Assembly: GCA_022072455.1 (NCBI GenBank)
Contig: JAJVHY010000018.1
Span: forward strand, 1-64,000
DNA from: Verrucomicrobiia bacterium
GTDB lineage: Bacteria > Verrucomicrobiota > Verrucomicrobiia > Palsa-1439
Reading direction: 5' to 3'
DNA length: 64,000 nucleotides
The notes beneath the pieces are model-generated. The model ran no database searches and had not been told where the DNA came from. It was given only the letters and a program-made list of their open reading frames with translations. The position numbers and the translations under genes are program-made. Below, piece by piece: positions 63,143 through 64,000 of this stretch (the stretch's first letter is position 1; every line of letters begins with the position of its first letter).

Positions 63143-64000
63143 CTATCCTGATTGCGTGAGCAGACTCCGGGTGTGTTCCTGCAACCCAGCCGTGATGGGG
63201 GTGGCCGGCATCGTCAAACCAGCTTGCCGCAGTTTGCCCAGATCGTAAATCCGGTGGCACAGGAATGGCGAGACTTCCTGCATTGAGACGGCGGTAACTC
63301 GCAGTTCAACCCCCAAAACTTCCGCAACGATCCGGTAATACTCGCGGGATTCGATGATGTCCGGACCCGCGCAGTTGAAGATTTGCCGGTGGGTGGTCGC
63401 CTTGCCGGCGATGCTAAGGATGAGCATGGCGAGGTCGCGGACGTGAATTGGTTGTTGCCGGAAAAGACCGCCGCCGACGAGGCGCAGGGGCTGACCGGAG
63501 CGCAGTGTGTCGAGCAGTTGGGGATCGCGCCCATGCTCCGGCAGGCAGCCAAGCAGCGAACCGGGGCCGTAGATGTGACAGGGCCGCAAAATCGTCCATG
63601 AATTGTCCGAGTTCAGGAACTCCAATTCGCACTGGCGTTTGTCGCCGCCGTAATCAGCGGTCACGTAATGGGCTGGTTCTTCCGGTTGTGGGAGCTGACG
63701 CCGCGTCGGGTCGTAAACGAAGTCCGTCGAGATAAAAACCAATTGTCGGGCGCGCGGCGCGAAAACGGCAATGTCTTGCCGGGCATCGGCCGGCTTGAAC
63801 CCGATGCAATCCACGGCTAAATCCCAGTCGGTCTGGGTTGAAGCGAGCACCCGTTCAACTGCCGCGGGATCCTGCCGGTCGGCGACCAGCGCTGTGACAC
63901 CCGGCAGCGCAGGGCGTTGGCCGCGGGTGAGCGTCCACACTTGATGGCCAGCCCCGCGGGCAACCCGGGCCAAGGTGCCGCTGACAAATCCGCTGCCACC
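63143..64000 (-). CDS. NAD-dependent epimerase/reductase (5' end outside window)
   Basis: At least 285 codons are open to the right edge; the gene starts beyond 64000. At the edge the frame reads GGSGFVSGTLARVARGAGH, a Rossmann G-x-x-G-x-x-x-G motif. LVFISTDFVYDP and TILRPCHIYGPG match the extended-SDR family, with GQPLRLVGGGLFRQQPIHVRDLA downstream. The catalytic Tyr-x-x-x-Lys is seen as YGGDK. Members work on nucleotide sugars or RNA cleavage/processing (CSP41-like); I cannot choose. The C-terminus is complete. Confidence 0.8.
   Translation of the reverse strand, partial: GGSGFVSGTLARVARGAGHQVWTLTRGQRPALPGVTALVADRQDPAAVERVLASTQTDWDLAVDCIGFKPADARQDIAVFAPRARQLVFISTDFVYDPTRRQLPQPEEPAHYVTADYGGDKRQCELEFLNSDNSWTILRPCHIYGPGSLLGCLPEHGRDPQLLDTLRSGQPLRLVGGGLFRQQPIHVRDLAMLILSIAGKATTHRQIFNCAGPDIIESREYYRIVAEVLGVELRVTAVSMQEVSPFLCHRIYDLGKLRQAGLTMPATPITAGLQEHTRSLLTQSG

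Overview
The window looks like a chromosomal segment of a free-living, aerobic, high-GC Gram-negative bacterium of the PVC group, most likely a Verrucomicrobiota member (Pedosphaera/Limisphaerales-like). The pointers are a PEP-CTERM surface protein, large prepilin-type proteins with the short cleavage/methylation N-terminus, an Ig-like secreted protein ending in a DSVGDGIPDVW-type tail, several Exb/Tol-type operons with unusual partners, coiled-coil periplasmic proteins, and GC-rich palindromes between and even inside genes. The phylum call is inference from gene style; no rRNA is present.

Layout. 1-659: repeat-bearing non-coding DNA. 660-4029 (+): PstS-like binding protein, OPA-family organophosphate transporter, and an unrecognised AT-richer gene. 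4117-8378 (-): a 60-aa ORF, an unknown protein and sdhCAB (succinate dehydrogenase, respiratory complex II). 8486-13149 (+): secreted beta-propeller/Ig protein, malQ and a zinc metallopeptidase. 13146-14212 (-): nth and bcp; divergent fdxA with a strong terminator. 14732-25153 (-): rpsO, pnp, then an ExbB-ExbD-ExbD-TPR operon ending in two TonB-like membrane-anchored alpha/alpha-toroid proteins whose first 182 codons are almost identical. 25533-30930 (+): PDZ protein, tRNA-Ala(GGC), orphan Flp-like pilin, typA and a GH31 glucosidase carrying an in-frame palindromic repeat. 30920-36167 (-): two long coiled-coil exported proteins and YceI.

36259-47283: two AraC-family regulators, each divergent from a target: an (alpha/alpha)6 glycoside hydrolase, and a four-gene operon of a PEP-CTERM beta-helix protein, two pseudopilins and a membrane-anchored protein. 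A 41-bp element is shared by both divergent promoters, suggesting one regulon. 47429-51123: PhyH dioxygenase, a DUF748/AsmA-like giant and an all-alpha dUTPase-like enzyme. 51193-57335 (+): GAF/PAS sensor kinase, ANTAR response regulator, pgi, a Cys-cluster protein, a deoxyribosyltransferase-fold protein and a 69-aa protein. 57725-59527 (+): a compact ExbB-ExbD-TonB-like operon. 59619-63114 (+): GuaB3-type protein, guaA and a GYF-BRCT fusion. 63143-64000 (-): an epimerase/reductase running off the right edge.

The most unusual system is the 14732-22566 operon. It has the proton-channel parts of a TonB/Tol motor, two different ExbDs and a 985-aa TPR protein. In place of TonB it has two inner-membrane proteins with a TonB-like His-containing anchor, a Gly/Pro linker and a C-terminal prenyltransferase-like toroid without the cyclase catalytic motif. 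A more orthodox ExbB-ExbD-TonB-like operon in the same window makes the contrast clear.
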